Part shown: piece after piece, positions 25,059 to 34,318 of the stretch | How positions within the stretch are numbered: position 1 is the stretch's first letter | How the letters are laid out: the number at the start of each line of letters is the position of its first letter | NCBI GenBank assembly: GCA_035299085.1 | Contig: DATGXG010000006.1 | Location: 1-41,473 of the forward strand | From: Bacteroidales bacterium | GTDB lineage: Bacteria; Bacteroidota; Bacteroidia; Bacteroidales; UBA10428 | DNA length: 41,473 bases | Direction: 5' to 3' | Translations under genes and position numbers: made by a program | Notes under the pieces: generated by a model | Database searches by the model: none | What the model saw: the letters and a program-made list of their open reading frames with translations, nothing else | Told to the model about the DNA's origin: nothing

Positions 25059-26625
25059 ATTGATCTACACGTATTGTTTTATTCTTTTTAGTTCCGCTAA
25101 GTTCTTCAGACGATTGTTTATGCTCAGGTTTCAGGAAAATATCTTCCATTTTTGCAGGGCGCATATCCTGCAGCCATTTAAAATCTTTTAAAATAAGTTC
25201 TTCCGGGGGTGCCACGGTCAGCGGATAAGTGACACCGTTCGGTTTCACATAAAATCGGATATCATCCGGCTTATTGTTCTTCAGATGGATCGTAAGATTA
25301 GAACTTTGTGCCACATTCACACCCACCAGTTCATTTTTATCTTTGGCATAATAAACGGTTTGTCCGTTACCTTTCACATCAATTTTATAAGCTTCGTTAT
25401 TCCTGAAATATCCAATCATGTTTTTTCCCTTGATCTGGTTGAATTTACCGGTATCTTCCTCATTGATTATAAAAGCGGTCTGCTGCATATGAACCTGGTC
25501 AACCTCTTTGTTTTTTGTCCAGATTTCGATGTAATCGGCTGATAGTTGATTTACTCCCGACCACAACACAGGTTGCCTGTACAATCTGAGTATTGAATCG
25601 GATGTGGTATAAAACAACGAATCGCACATTCCCTGCAGATCCGATTTAAAAAGACGCACACCAAAGTAAGCCTTCAAAACCCGGTTGCCGGCTGAATCAG
25701 TTGAAGCCCTCAATGTGTCGGCATGAACAAAAACAGAATCCTGTTCCCCCGTAATATAAACAAACATGGCCTGGTTGGTCAGAACGGCGCTGTCCTTCTT
25801 TTGGTTAATAAAAGCATGATTGCCTCTGAGGATTACGTTCTGTACCGAATCAAAAACCTCAATATGGCTAAATCCTTCGCCGTATCCGGTATTTCTTTCA
25901 TAATAAAGACTGTCGCCTTTAATCACCTGGTCTTTATTCCTTACAAGCGCTTTCTGTTTAAGCATGGAAATATCCGTATCGGTATTATACCAGCCGTCTT
26001 CACAATAGATATAACTGCTGTCGCCGATAATTTCGGTTGGTCCGAAAAAATAAGCAACTTTAGTAAGGGTATGGTACCGAAGCGTGTCAGAATAAATGGT
26101 GTATTTGGGATTCGTAAGTACAACCGAATCGTTAAAATAATACATTTCCTGCCTTGAATAATAGTAGCCAATCCTGCTGCGTAATTTGTTTTCGCCACTC
26201 ACGATATTGGCATGTTTTGTATAATATGCCGTGCTGGTACCTGTATTGAATTCCAGTTCGCGGGTTGTAAGAGTTGTATTACGGCCGATCAGCTTTACAT
26301 TTCTTTTAATCTGTGCTATTTTAATATTGCCGTCGTAGGTAAGGTAATCACCATATAGATTTACGGTGTCACCCTGAACAAGATGCACCCTGCTGAAAGC
26401 CTCGAGAGAGTTTTTGTCCCTGAACCAATAGGCACTGTCGCAGTACATTACGGTACCCTGATGGGTAAACATAACATTGCCGATAAGCCTGTAGGCGCCT
26501 TGAGCAATATCCTGTGCCTGTTCAAGATAGTCAGCTTTCTGGGTTATTTCTACCTGTCGTTGGGCGAAAGACACATTGCCCAGAAGCAATACAAAAATCA
26601 ATATCAGAACGCAGGCTCGTTTCAA
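25057..26625 (-). CDS. OstA/LptA-like periplasmic protein
   Basis: A 522-residue exported protein with a signal peptide (to about NVSFAQ) and several OstA-type beta-jellyroll repeats: YRLIGNVMFTHQGTVMYCDSA, YGDYLTYDGNIKIAQIKRNV, SDTLRYHTLTKVAYFFGPTEI and KGDSLYYERNTGYGEGF blocks. This is the N-terminal domain type of LptD and the fold of LptA, which form the lipopolysaccharide bridge to the outer membrane. There is no LptD barrel, so the protein resembles a long LptA, as found in Bacteroidota OstA-like proteins. It follows the SurA-like gene by 12 bases and is the last gene of an envelope-assembly operon. Confidence 0.85.
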   Translation of the reverse strand: MKRACVLILIFVLLLGNVSFAQRQVEITQKADYLEQAQDIAQGAYRLIGNVMFTHQGTVMYCDSAYWFRDKNSLEAFSRVHLVQGDTVNLYGDYLTYDGNIKIAQIKRNVKLIGRNTTLTTRELEFNTGTSTAYYTKHANIVSGENKLRSRIGYYYSRQEMYYFNDSVVLTNPKYTIYSDTLRYHTLTKVAYFFGPTEIIGDSSYIYCEDGWYNTDTDISMLKQKALVRNKDQVIKGDSLYYERNTGYGEGFSHIEVFDSVQNVILRGNHAFINQKKDSAVLTNQAMFVYITGEQDSVFVHADTLRASTDSAGNRVLKAYFGVRLFKSDLQGMCDSLFYTTSDSILRLYRQPVLWSGVNQLSADYIEIWTKNKEVDQVHMQQTAFIINEEDTGKFNQIKGKNMIGYFRNNEAYKIDVKGNGQTVYYAKDKNELVGVNVAQSSNLTIHLKNNKPDDIRFYVKPNGVTYPLTVAPPEELILKDFKWLQDMRPAKMEDIFLKPEHKQSSEELSGTKKNKTIRVDQ

Positions 26626-26637
26626 AAATCAACAGGT

Positions 26638-27981
26638 TTAAGGTTTTGTCCAGCATTTCAGGTTGAACGGACAATCGCGGAAATTATCCGTAATCCGTAT
26701 GTACGTGGTTTTGGCTTTGTCAAGCACCCAGTCGTTTACTTTTTCATTTTCCTTTATCTGCAAGGCCTGGGATTTAAACAGGTTGTAATCGTCTTTCAGG
26801 TTGCCAACATGAGGGTTTGTACGATTTTTAAGATAAATCACTTTGAACACTGTCTTTCCTTTGCTATCGATTGATTCATACGGGGCTGACATTTCGCCAA
26901 CCTTTAGTGCATTAACAATGCTGTATTCCTGTGGTTTAAATTCATCAAGTGACCAGCGGATACCGCCGCTCCTTGGATTCACTGCCTGTCCACCGTTTAT
27001 ACGTGTATCTTCGTCCTGGCTGTATATTTTGGCAGCCTGCTCAAAAGTAAGTGAGTCCTGCTTAATAAGGGCCACAATACTGTCGAGTTTTTGACTGGTA
27101 GCCTGTTTATCGGAAAAATTTATTTTCGGTTTTATAAGAATATGGCGGGTATGGATACGGTCTTCGGTTTTATCGAGGCATTGAATAATATGGTAGCCGA
27201 AAGAGGATTCCACTATTCTTGAAATAGCGCCTTTTTTAAGGGCAAAAGCGGCCTTTGCATATTCAGGGTCAAGATCGGTTTTAGCAGCCCAGCCGATATC
27301 GCCGCCTTTAACTGCGGAACCATCTTCTGAATTAATTACAGCCATCGTGGCAAAGCTCCCACCGTTCATGATTTGTTCCCTGATCTTGAGCAATTTTTCC
27401 CTTACATCGATAACAGCCTGTTCGCTCGATTTAGGATACATAAGTATCTGGTTGAATTCCACTTCGGCATTTATATAAGGAAGACTGTCCGGGGGAAGGT
27501 TTTTAAAGTATGTTTTTACTTCTGACGGAGTCACTGAGATACCTTCGGTAATCTTCCTGCGCATTTCACGTACCATAAGTCCCTGGCGCACTTCCTCGCG
27601 GGTGTCCTGTTTGATTTCGATAATCGACTTATTCCAGTAGGCCTCAAATTTTTCCTGGGTACCGAACATGTTAATGAAGTAATTCATCCTGGAATCAAGC
27701 TCGCTCTCAATCTGTGAATCGGTCACTTCGATACTGTCAACCTCAGCCTGGTTCAGGAGAAGTTTCTGGATCAGCAGTTGCTCAAGTATTTGGCATGACG
27801 TCACATTGCTCACATTTTCCCCACTCTCCTTTAACTGCATTAATCCTTTCTGGATATCTGAATAAAGAATTTTCTTATCTCCCAGCACAGCCACGACCTC
27901 ATCAAGAATTTTTGCCTGTCCGTATATCCGTGGACATACACATGCAAATAACAACAGAATAGCAGCAATTAGTTTTCGCAT
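26638..27981 (-). CDS. SurA-like periplasmic peptidyl-prolyl isomerase/chaperone
   Basis: A 447-residue protein with a signal peptide (MRKLIAAILLLFACVCPRIYG), a SurA N-terminal chaperone domain (about 25-160, LDEVVAVLGDKKILYSDI) and two parvulin rotamase domains. The first (about 172-270) contains GDIGWAAKTDLDPEYAKAAF and SSFGYHIIQCLDK; the second (about 280-380) starts RIHTRHILIKPKI and is less complete. SurA escorts unfolded outer-membrane proteins to Bam. It is the fourth gene of the guaB-led cluster, nine bases after a lipoprotein gene and 12 before the OstA-like gene. The CPFNLKCW near the C-terminus has a Cys pair of unknown use. Confidence 0.9.
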   Translation of the reverse strand: MRKLIAAILLLFACVCPRIYGQAKILDEVVAVLGDKKILYSDIQKGLMQLKESGENVSNVTSCQILEQLLIQKLLLNQAEVDSIEVTDSQIESELDSRMNYFINMFGTQEKFEAYWNKSIIEIKQDTREEVRQGLMVREMRRKITEGISVTPSEVKTYFKNLPPDSLPYINAEVEFNQILMYPKSSEQAVIDVREKLLKIREQIMNGGSFATMAVINSEDGSAVKGGDIGWAAKTDLDPEYAKAAFALKKGAISRIVESSFGYHIIQCLDKTEDRIHTRHILIKPKINFSDKQATSQKLDSIVALIKQDSLTFEQAAKIYSQDEDTRINGGQAVNPRSGGIRWSLDEFKPQEYSIVNALKVGEMSAPYESIDSKGKTVFKVIYLKNRTNPHVGNLKDDYNLFKSQALQIKENEKVNDWVLDKAKTTYIRITDNFRDCPFNLKCWTKP

Positions 27982-27990
27982 CGTTGGATT

Positions 27991-28833
27991 TTAATAAATG
28001 GTGAATTTCTCACGGTTCTGGGCATCCGATAATATGCCGGATTCTAGTTCATTGATGAGTGTAACTTTTCTTTTGTTAAGAATAATTGAATAAATATTAT
28101 TCTTAACGAGTTCAAACGGGCTTACAGTACCTTCAGGGGCAATTTCCTTGAGAGAAATAAAATAAAAATGGTCTTTGTCGCTTGTTTCAAGATATTTCCT
28201 GCTTAACAAGCTGTTTACCATCGTTGATCCTGAAGGGATCATACGGAGGATCTCATTCACATTCACCCAGCCATCATTGAAATGGTTATAAACAAGGGCA
28301 TTGTTGAAACAATAACCTTCAAGATTATTAAGGTCTTCCGGTTTTTCCGACCTGTACCATTGCCGTACTTTATATAATTCAGGTGCTTTCACCGATAATT
28401 TAATAAATAGTCCTTTTACAAGAGTCTCCCCCAATATAAAGTTTGGCTGGTTTTCCTTGTAATAGGCCAGAATGGTGCTATCACTGACAACAGTATCAAG
28501 TTTCTGCTGCAAATAGCGTTGTTCATATGCGTAAATAAGCAGTGAGCTTTTATAATTATCAATCTGGTTCTCTACATCCTTTTCCTTATCGGTAAGGTTC
28601 ATTTCTGCCGTATTCAGAAGGATCTGATTCCGCACCCATTTTTCAATAAAGTCCTTTGACATGGCAATACTGTCCTGGGCTGAAATACCCACCGGAATAA
28701 CCCCTTTCAATTCTGACGGATACAGGTATCTATCATATACTTTGGCAAGAGGTTTTTCGGAATTATTTATTTTGCCTTTATTGCAGGAAAAGAATGCCAG
28801 GGCAACCATACCCGTGAAGAGGATCTTTCTCAT
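27991..28833 (-). CDS. lipoprotein, PpiC/SurA-N-like without a clear rotamase core
   Basis: A 280-residue lipoprotein: signal peptide MRKILFTGMVALAFFSC with the lipobox Cys at position 17. The body (ILLNTAEMNLTDKEKDVENQIDNYKSSLL, in pieces) looks like the helical N-terminal part of SurA/PpiD proteins, but the parvulin motifs (GxLGW, GYHI) of its neighbours are missing, so an active isomerase is unlikely. It lies between two PPIase genes with gaps of eight and nine bases, so it is probably a membrane-tethered partner chaperone. In Bacteroidota, a short lipoprotein in this position is common. Confidence 0.75.
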   Translation of the reverse strand: MRKILFTGMVALAFFSCNKGKINNSEKPLAKVYDRYLYPSELKGVIPVGISAQDSIAMSKDFIEKWVRNQILLNTAEMNLTDKEKDVENQIDNYKSSLLIYAYEQRYLQQKLDTVVSDSTILAYYKENQPNFILGETLVKGLFIKLSVKAPELYKVRQWYRSEKPEDLNNLEGYCFNNALVYNHFNDGWVNVNEILRMIPSGSTMVNSLLSRKYLETSDKDHFYFISLKEIAPEGTVSPFELVKNNIYSIILNKRKVTLINELESGILSDAQNREKFTIY

Positions 28834-28841
28834 GGATCGCT

Positions 28842-30785
28842 TTATTTTACAGTGTTTAGGACGTCCCGGTTTACCGAAATTTTATGCTCAGCCCTCAGTG
28901 ATTCGATCCATTGTTTATCAAGGTAATTCTGGTAATCAGCGGTTACCTGGCCCTGCGTTTCACTGAATAATTTTTGCGCAGGTGGCAGGATTGCATTGAC
29001 GACAAGGATTTTTACATCATTCTTTTCAGGAATTGTTTTAACAGTGCCTTTTTTCCATGTAAATCCGCCGAGAGGAAGCTTTTCGTCCTTTTCTATTTTC
29101 TCATCACTTATAATCACGCATTCAATCGTATCAGATTTGCAGGCTGCTCTGATAAAAGCATCCGCTGTCTGCCCGTTTTTAATTCTTTTTTTAGCAAGTG
29201 ATGTAACTGTTTTCACCTCAGCAGGATTTTTAACGGTATAGATTGAGATATCAGCTCTTTCCTTCCACTGGTACTCTGATGAATGGGCTTTGTAGTAAGC
29301 CTCGAGCCCGGAAGTGTCACTCACGGCCTTTGCCCAGACTTTATTATCCATAATATTGAAAAGCAGGATGCCGTCATGGTACTCCTCCATCAGGTAACGG
29401 AACTGAGGGTATTTTTCTTCAAGACGGCCTTTTTCGTAATTCATCAGTTCATTTTCGGCCATCTCATTGCACTTGCGGTTAACGATAGCCTGGTAGCTTT
29501 CTTTCCTGTTATATCTTTTAGTTTTGAGGATGAAGGCAACCAGGTCCTTTTGTGAATATTCTTTATTACCGATAGCAAAAACCGGTTCAATCAGATGGTT
29601 TGTCATCGAGGGATCCCAGGTTCCGTTATAAACTGAGCTGTCCATTTCGCTGGCAATGGCATCCATATTTTCAGGATACGACCTGAAATTGTATTCTTTT
29701 TTAAGCCTCTCCACGAAATTGCTTTCCGTCAATTTTCCGCGTTCATCCAGAAGCACTTTTTCTTCAAGTTGCGGTTTGAGCTTTTCAAAGGATGCAATGG
29801 GTCTTTTGCCCTGAAGCTGGAAAATATGCCAGCCGTATTCTGATTTAATAGGGGCTGTAAAATCGCCACTGTCTTTTATTTCAAAAACTTCATTTTCGAT
29901 ATCAGCAGGAAGCTCGCCTGAACGAAGCCATCGCATCTGGCCGTTATTCCTGACTGTTCCGGCATCCTCGGAATATTGCTTAACCATATCGGTAAATCTG
30001 CTGCCGTTTTTAAGGGCCTGGTAACAGGTTTTTATTTTTTCTTCGTTTTTTGCATTCTGTTCATCAGTAGAAGCCGTGCGGATCATAATGTGTGCGAGTT
30101 TTATCTCACCAAGGGCGTCTCTGAAGGCGTTCACGTGTATAATATGATAACCGTATTTTGAACGGACAGGCATAGAAAATCCTCCCAACGGTGTATTATA
30201 AGCAGCATTCTCGAACGGGTATACCATTGTAAAGGCAGAGAACCAGCCGAGACTGCCGCGGTTCACTTTGGCTGACGGATCGTCTGATTCAACCATGGCA
30301 ATCTTTTCAAACGGTTCACCAGCATCAACCCGTCTGCGGATATCCATAGCCTTTTTATAGGCTTTCAGAGTATCCTCAGGAGTGGGATTAGCGGGTAGTT
30401 TGACCATTATGTGACTGGCATTTACTTCTTTTACTGTGCGGTCATAAGCCTCCTTTACAAGCCTGTCTATCTGGGTTTTATCCTGAAGATAGGGCCTTGC
30501 AAGCTGATCACGGTATCCTGCGAGTTCAGCAGTAAAGGTATGAAGCGTATCATAGCCCAGCTTCCTGGCTTCGAGAACTTTAAGCTTGAAATTAATGAAC
30601 ATATCAAGGTATTCAGCCGGGGTTTTATTTTCATAACCCTCGATATTGCTGTTTTTATGATATATTCTTTCGAATTCCGACTTATAAACCGGTTTACCAT
30701 CAATTGTTAAAAGTACCTCATCCTGTGAAATTGCCCTGAAAGGTAAAAGAATGAGGATTAGTGAAAGAAAAAATATGTTTTTCAT
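28842..30785 (-). CDS. periplasmic peptidyl-prolyl isomerase with two parvulin domains
   Basis: A 647-residue exported protein, signal peptide MKNIFFLSLILILLPFRAIS. Two parvulin domains are seen: about residues 125-225 (VNASHIMVKLPANP, RGSLGWFSAFTMVYPFENAAY, SKYGYHIIHV) and 230-330 (EIKLAHIMIRTASTD, GQMRWLRSGELPADIENEVF, SEYGWHIFQL). A long C-terminal region without recognisable motifs follows. The start is set at the ATG 30783-30785. An upstream in-frame ATG at 30830 would overlap the guaB coding end and place the signal peptide 15 residues inside, so it is rejected. The gene follows guaB by 19 bases. It probably assists outer-membrane protein folding with its two neighbours. Confidence 0.88.
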   Translation of the reverse strand: MKNIFFLSLILILLPFRAISQDEVLLTIDGKPVYKSEFERIYHKNSNIEGYENKTPAEYLDMFINFKLKVLEARKLGYDTLHTFTAELAGYRDQLARPYLQDKTQIDRLVKEAYDRTVKEVNASHIMVKLPANPTPEDTLKAYKKAMDIRRRVDAGEPFEKIAMVESDDPSAKVNRGSLGWFSAFTMVYPFENAAYNTPLGGFSMPVRSKYGYHIIHVNAFRDALGEIKLAHIMIRTASTDEQNAKNEEKIKTCYQALKNGSRFTDMVKQYSEDAGTVRNNGQMRWLRSGELPADIENEVFEIKDSGDFTAPIKSEYGWHIFQLQGKRPIASFEKLKPQLEEKVLLDERGKLTESNFVERLKKEYNFRSYPENMDAIASEMDSSVYNGTWDPSMTNHLIEPVFAIGNKEYSQKDLVAFILKTKRYNRKESYQAIVNRKCNEMAENELMNYEKGRLEEKYPQFRYLMEEYHDGILLFNIMDNKVWAKAVSDTSGLEAYYKAHSSEYQWKERADISIYTVKNPAEVKTVTSLAKKRIKNGQTADAFIRAACKSDTIECVIISDEKIEKDEKLPLGGFTWKKGTVKTIPEKNDVKILVVNAILPPAQKLFSETQGQVTADYQNYLDKQWIESLRAEHKISVNRDVLNTVK

Positions 30786-30804
30786 TGTGAATGGGATTAT
30801 GAAT

Positions 30805-32274
30805 CTAACGGCTGTAATTTGGAGCTTCACGGGTTATTGTAACATCGTGCGGGTGGCTTTCAGTGATTCCTGAACTGGTTACTCTTACAAAACGGGCATC
30901 CATAAGTTTTTCAACAGTATCGGCACCGCAGTATCCCATTCCGGCCCTGAGACCGCCGATCATTTGATACACCACTTCAGAAAGTGAGCCTTTAAATGGT
31001 ACCTGGGCAACGATACCTTCAGGAACAAGTTTTTTAATATCGTCTTCCTGATCCTGGAAGTACCGGTCGCGTGAACCCTGCTGCATGGCTTCGATAGAAC
31101 CCATGCCACGATATGATTTGTATTTTCTGCCGTTGTAGATAATTGTTTCACCTGGTGATTCCTCAACGCCGGCGAACAATGACCCTGCCATCACTGAGCT
31201 GGCGCCTGCCGCAATAGCTTTCACAATATCTCCGGAATACCGGATGCCTCCGTCGGCGATAATGGGCAAACCTGTGCCTTTGAGCGCAGTAGCTACATTG
31301 AAAATAGCGGACAACTGGGGAACGCCTACACCCGCAATGACACGGGTGGTGCAGATTGAACCCGGTCCGATACCTACTTTAACACCGTCGGCCCCTGCCT
31401 TCAGCAGGTCAGTTGCGGCCTCAGCGGTAGCAATATTTCCAACAATAATTTCCAGGTTTGAATATAACTTTTTAGCCTTTCTGAGCGTCTGGAGTACATT
31501 TTCGGAATGCCCGTGAGCGGTATCGATAACAATAACATCCACATCCGATTTCACAAGAGCTTCCATACGTTCAAAAGTGTCAGCTGCAGTCCCTACGGCA
31601 GCAGCAACACGTAACCGGCCCATGCTGTCCTTGCATGCATTGGGACGGTCCTTGGCTTTTGTAATATCTTTATAGGTGATCAGGCCTATGAGCTTCCCAT
31701 GATCATCAACAACAGGAAGTTTTTCAATCTTGTAATTCTGAAGAATATCGGCTGCTTTTTCAAGATCTGTTTCCTGGCTTGTTGTGATAATGTTTTTACT
31801 CGTCATTACCTCACGGATCAAACGGCCCATATCATGTTCAAACCTGAGATCACGGTTGGTAACGATGCCTACAAGTTTATGCTGATCATCAACCACGGGT
31901 ATACCGCCAATACGGTATTCCTTCATGAGGTTCAGGGCATCGAGCACTGTGGCAGTGGGTCTGATTGTGATAGGGTCATAAATCATCCCGTTTTCAGCCC
32001 GTTTAACGGTTTTCACATGCTTTGCCTGTTCTTCAATACTCATGTTTTTGTGAACCACCCCGATACCGCCTTCACGGGCAATTGCAATTGCAAGCATTGC
32101 TTCAGTGACAGTGTCCATGGCTGCCGAAACAATGGGCGTGTTAAGCTTAATATTCCTTGTCAGATTTGTGGTTATATCCACCTCGCGAGGCAATACCTTT
32201 GAATAGGCAGGTACCAGTAAGACGTCATCAAATGTCAGGGCTTCGGAAATTATCTTATCAGAGAGATTCTTCAT
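30805..32274 (-). CDS. guaB: IMP dehydrogenase
   Basis: A 489-residue IMPDH that converts IMP to XMP in guanine nucleotide synthesis. The TIM barrel begins [13 protein letters not shown], and two CBS domains are inserted at about residues 95-205 (VTNRDLRFE and [11 protein letters not shown] mark their ends). The active-site loop is [10 protein letters not shown] with catalytic Cys308. The flap region contains [10 protein letters not shown] and the C-terminal part [11 protein letters not shown]. All key residues are intact. It heads a minus-strand cluster with periplasmic folding factors, which suggests co-transcription with envelope genes despite the unrelated function. It is divergent from recQ. 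Confidence 0.98.
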   Translation of the reverse strand: MKNLSDKIISEALTFDDVLLVPAYSKVLPREVDITTNLTRNIKLNTPIVSAAMDTVTEAMLAIAIAREGGIGVVHKNMSIEEQAKHVKTVKRAENGMIYDPITIRPTATVLDALNLMKEYRIGGIPVVDDQHKLVGIVTNRDLRFEHDMGRLIREVMTSKNIITTSQETDLEKAADILQNYKIEKLPVVDDHGKLIGLITYKDITKAKDRPNACKDSMGRLRVAAAVGTAADTFERMEALVKSDVDVIVIDTAHGHSENVLQTLRKAKKLYSNLEIIVGNIATAEAATDLLKAGADGVKVGIGPGSICTTRVIAGVGVPQLSAIFNVATALKGTGLPIIADGGIRYSGDIVKAIAAGASSVMAGSLFAGVEESPGETIIYNGRKYKSYRGMGSIEAMQQGSRDRYFQDQEDDIKKLVPEGIVAQVPFKGSLSEVVYQMIGGLRAGMGYCGADTVEKLMDARFVRVTSSGITESHPHDVTITREAPNYSR

Positions 32275-32295
32275 GATGGAGATTTATAAATTGTG

Positions 32296-32303
32296 CGAAA
32301 TTA
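32296..32303 (-). promoter_or_regulatory. possible -7 element upstream of guaB
   Basis: On the minus strand this is TAATTTCG, one mismatch from TAnnTTTG, followed by CACAATTTATAAATCTCC and the start codon. No -33 TTG at a good distance. Weak support. Confidence 0.35.
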
Positions 32304-32380
32304 CAAAAAAAGAAGTAATATTGATTATTAAATAATATTAAAGGTTTCCTTTCATAGTGCATCGTTTTTAGAGATTTAGG

Positions 32381-34318
32381 ATGCTTCAGCCTATGATACC
32401 TGATTACCAATCCACACTTTCCAGACACTGGGGATACAGCAGTTTCAGGCCTCTCCAGGAAGAAATTATTATTTCGGTATTATCGGGTAAAGATACCCTT
32501 GGTCTTATGCCCACTGGTGGTGGCAAATCTCTTACTTTCCAGGTACCTGCCATGACGCTTCCGGGTATATGCCTTGTTGTTACGCCATTGATCGCCCTTA
32601 TGAAGGACCAGGTGGAGAACCTGAAAAAACTGCAGATTAAAGCCGTTGCCATTCATTCCGGTTGTACGCGCGATGAAATTGATGTAGCACTCAACAATTG
32701 TCTTTACGGAGGTTATAAATTCCTATATGTATCACCCGAACGTCTCACGACGGAGCTATTCAGGATACGGTTCCAGGAGATGCCGGTAAACCTTATAACC
32801 ATTGACGAAGCACACTGCATATCACAATGGGGTTATGATTTCAGGCCATCCTATCTCAGAATAGCCGAATTGCGACAATATCATCCTTCTGTTCCAATCC
32901 TTGCACTTACAGCTACTGCAACTCCCGAAGTTGCCGCTGATATACAGGAAAAGCTCCTTTTCAGGCAAAAAAATCTCCTTACAACCAGTTTCAGAAGGGA
33001 AAACCTGATTTATGCCGTTAAAAAGTCTGAAAACAAGGACCGTGATGTTATCGACATGGTGAAAAAGCTCAGGGGAAGCGGAATTATTTATGTGAGAAGC
33101 AGGCGTAAAAGCGTTGAAATTGCACGAATCCTTCAGCAGGAAGGGATTGCAGCCGCTTATTACAACGCCGGACTTGAACATCCTGTACGCACAGCGGTGC
33201 AGCAGGACTGGACGGTGGGTAAAATCAGGGTGATTGTGGCTACCAATGCTTTCGGAATGGGTATTGACAAGGCAGATGTGCGGTTTGTCATCCATGCCGA
33301 CCTGCCAGATTCGCCTGAAGCGTATTTCCAGGAAGCAGGCAGAGCAGGCCGTGACGGCACAAAATCTTTCGCCATCCTTTTATCAGCTGCTTCCGACGCC
33401 TCTTCCGTAAGCCACCGCATCCAGGTTAACTTTCCGGATATTGCCACAATAAAAAGTACGTATGCAGCACTCGGCAATTACCTTCAAATTCCGATCGGCG
33501 GAGGTAAAGGAATGTCGTATGATTTCGATATTCATGATTTTGCCCGCACCTACCGCCTGTCGGTTTTCACTTCATTCAGCAGCCTGAAAATCCTCGAAAT
33601 GGAAGGATATATTGAGCTTACTGAAGAAATCAACAACCCGTCGAGAATCAAATTCATACTCGACCGCGATGATCTTTATAAGTTCCAGGTAAGCAACACA
33701 AGGTTTGACGCGTTTATCAAACTGCTGCTACGGTCTTATACGGGTGTTTTTACTGAATACACGACAATTGATGAAACCATGCTTGCAAAGAGAGCCAATG
33801 TTGACCAGGGACTTGTAAGACAGTACCTGAGCAAACTGGTTACATTAGGCGTTATCAGTTATCTACCGCAGAAGAGATCGCCCATGGTCATTTTTTTCGA
33901 AGAACGGCTTGATGATAAATCCATTTATATATCAAAAGAACACTACCAGGTAAGAAAAACACGGTACACCGAAAGAGCAAGCGCAATGCTCCTGTATGCT
34001 TTATCGGCCGATAAATGCCGGAGCCAGTCGCTTCTTGCCTATTTCGGTGAAAAGGATACCGCTCCCTGCGGTGAGTGTGATGTTTGCCGGAATAAAAACC
34101 AGGATACACTGGTACGTGAAGAATTTGATTCAATAAGAAACCAGGTACTTGAAAGCCTGGCTGCAAATCCTGCCGGACTGGAGGAATTTCTCGAAAACAG
34201 CACTGTAAACCGTGATAAACTCATTACGGTTCTTCAGTGGATGCTTGACAACGATTTTATTCAGTTTAACGAGGAACAGTTGTTAGTACCGGCCAACCAG
34301 CGGCATCTTTCTTCCTGA
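32381..34318 (+). CDS. recQ: RecQ-family ATP-dependent DNA helicase
   Basis: A 645-residue SF2 helicase. It has motif 0 (YSSFRPLQEEII), Walker A LMPTGGGKS (residues 42-50), DEAH motif II (142-145, followed by CISQWGYDFRPSY), LALTATATPEV, and motif VI QEAGRAGRDG. After the helicase core come the RecQ zinc-binding cysteines (C546, C563, C566, C569, in CGECDVC) and a winged-helix-like region to the end. There is no HRDC domain, so it is a shorter RecQ like many in Bacteroidota. RecQ unwinds recombination intermediates and stalled forks. Start alternatives Met1 and Met5 are equally possible. The last 36 bases overlap the nadE coding end on the other strand. Confidence 0.95.
   Translation: MLQPMIPDYQSTLSRHWGYSSFRPLQEEIIISVLSGKDTLGLMPTGGGKSLTFQVPAMTLPGICLVVTPLIALMKDQVENLKKLQIKAVAIHSGCTRDEIDVALNNCLYGGYKFLYVSPERLTTELFRIRFQEMPVNLITIDEAHCISQWGYDFRPSYLRIAELRQYHPSVPILALTATATPEVAADIQEKLLFRQKNLLTTSFRRENLIYAVKKSENKDRDVIDMVKKLRGSGIIYVRSRRKSVEIARILQQEGIAAAYYNAGLEHPVRTAVQQDWTVGKIRVIVATNAFGMGIDKADVRFVIHADLPDSPEAYFQEAGRAGRDGTKSFAILLSAASDASSVSHRIQVNFPDIATIKSTYAALGNYLQIPIGGGKGMSYDFDIHDFARTYRLSVFTSFSSLKILEMEGYIELTEEINNPSRIKFILDRDDLYKFQVSNTRFDAFIKLLLRSYTGVFTEYTTIDETMLAKRANVDQGLVRQYLSKLVTLGVISYLPQKRSPMVIFFEERLDDKSIYISKEHYQVRKTRYTERASAMLLYALSADKCRSQSLLAYFGEKDTAPCGECDVCRNKNQDTLVREEFDSIRNQVLESLAANPAGLEEFLENSTVNRDKLITVLQWMLDNDFIQFNEEQLLVPANQRHLSS

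Noticed and set aside
26383..26874. 163-residue open frame on the plus strand
   Set aside because: It spans the ends of the OstA-like and SurA-like genes in antisense and has no recognisable domain.
30786..30830. PPIase start at 30830
   Set aside because: It overlaps the guaB coding end and puts residues before a clean signal peptide.
31699..32202. 167-residue open frame on the plus strand
   Set aside because: A shadow of guaB; the His/Cys-rich composition comes from reading the opposite strand.
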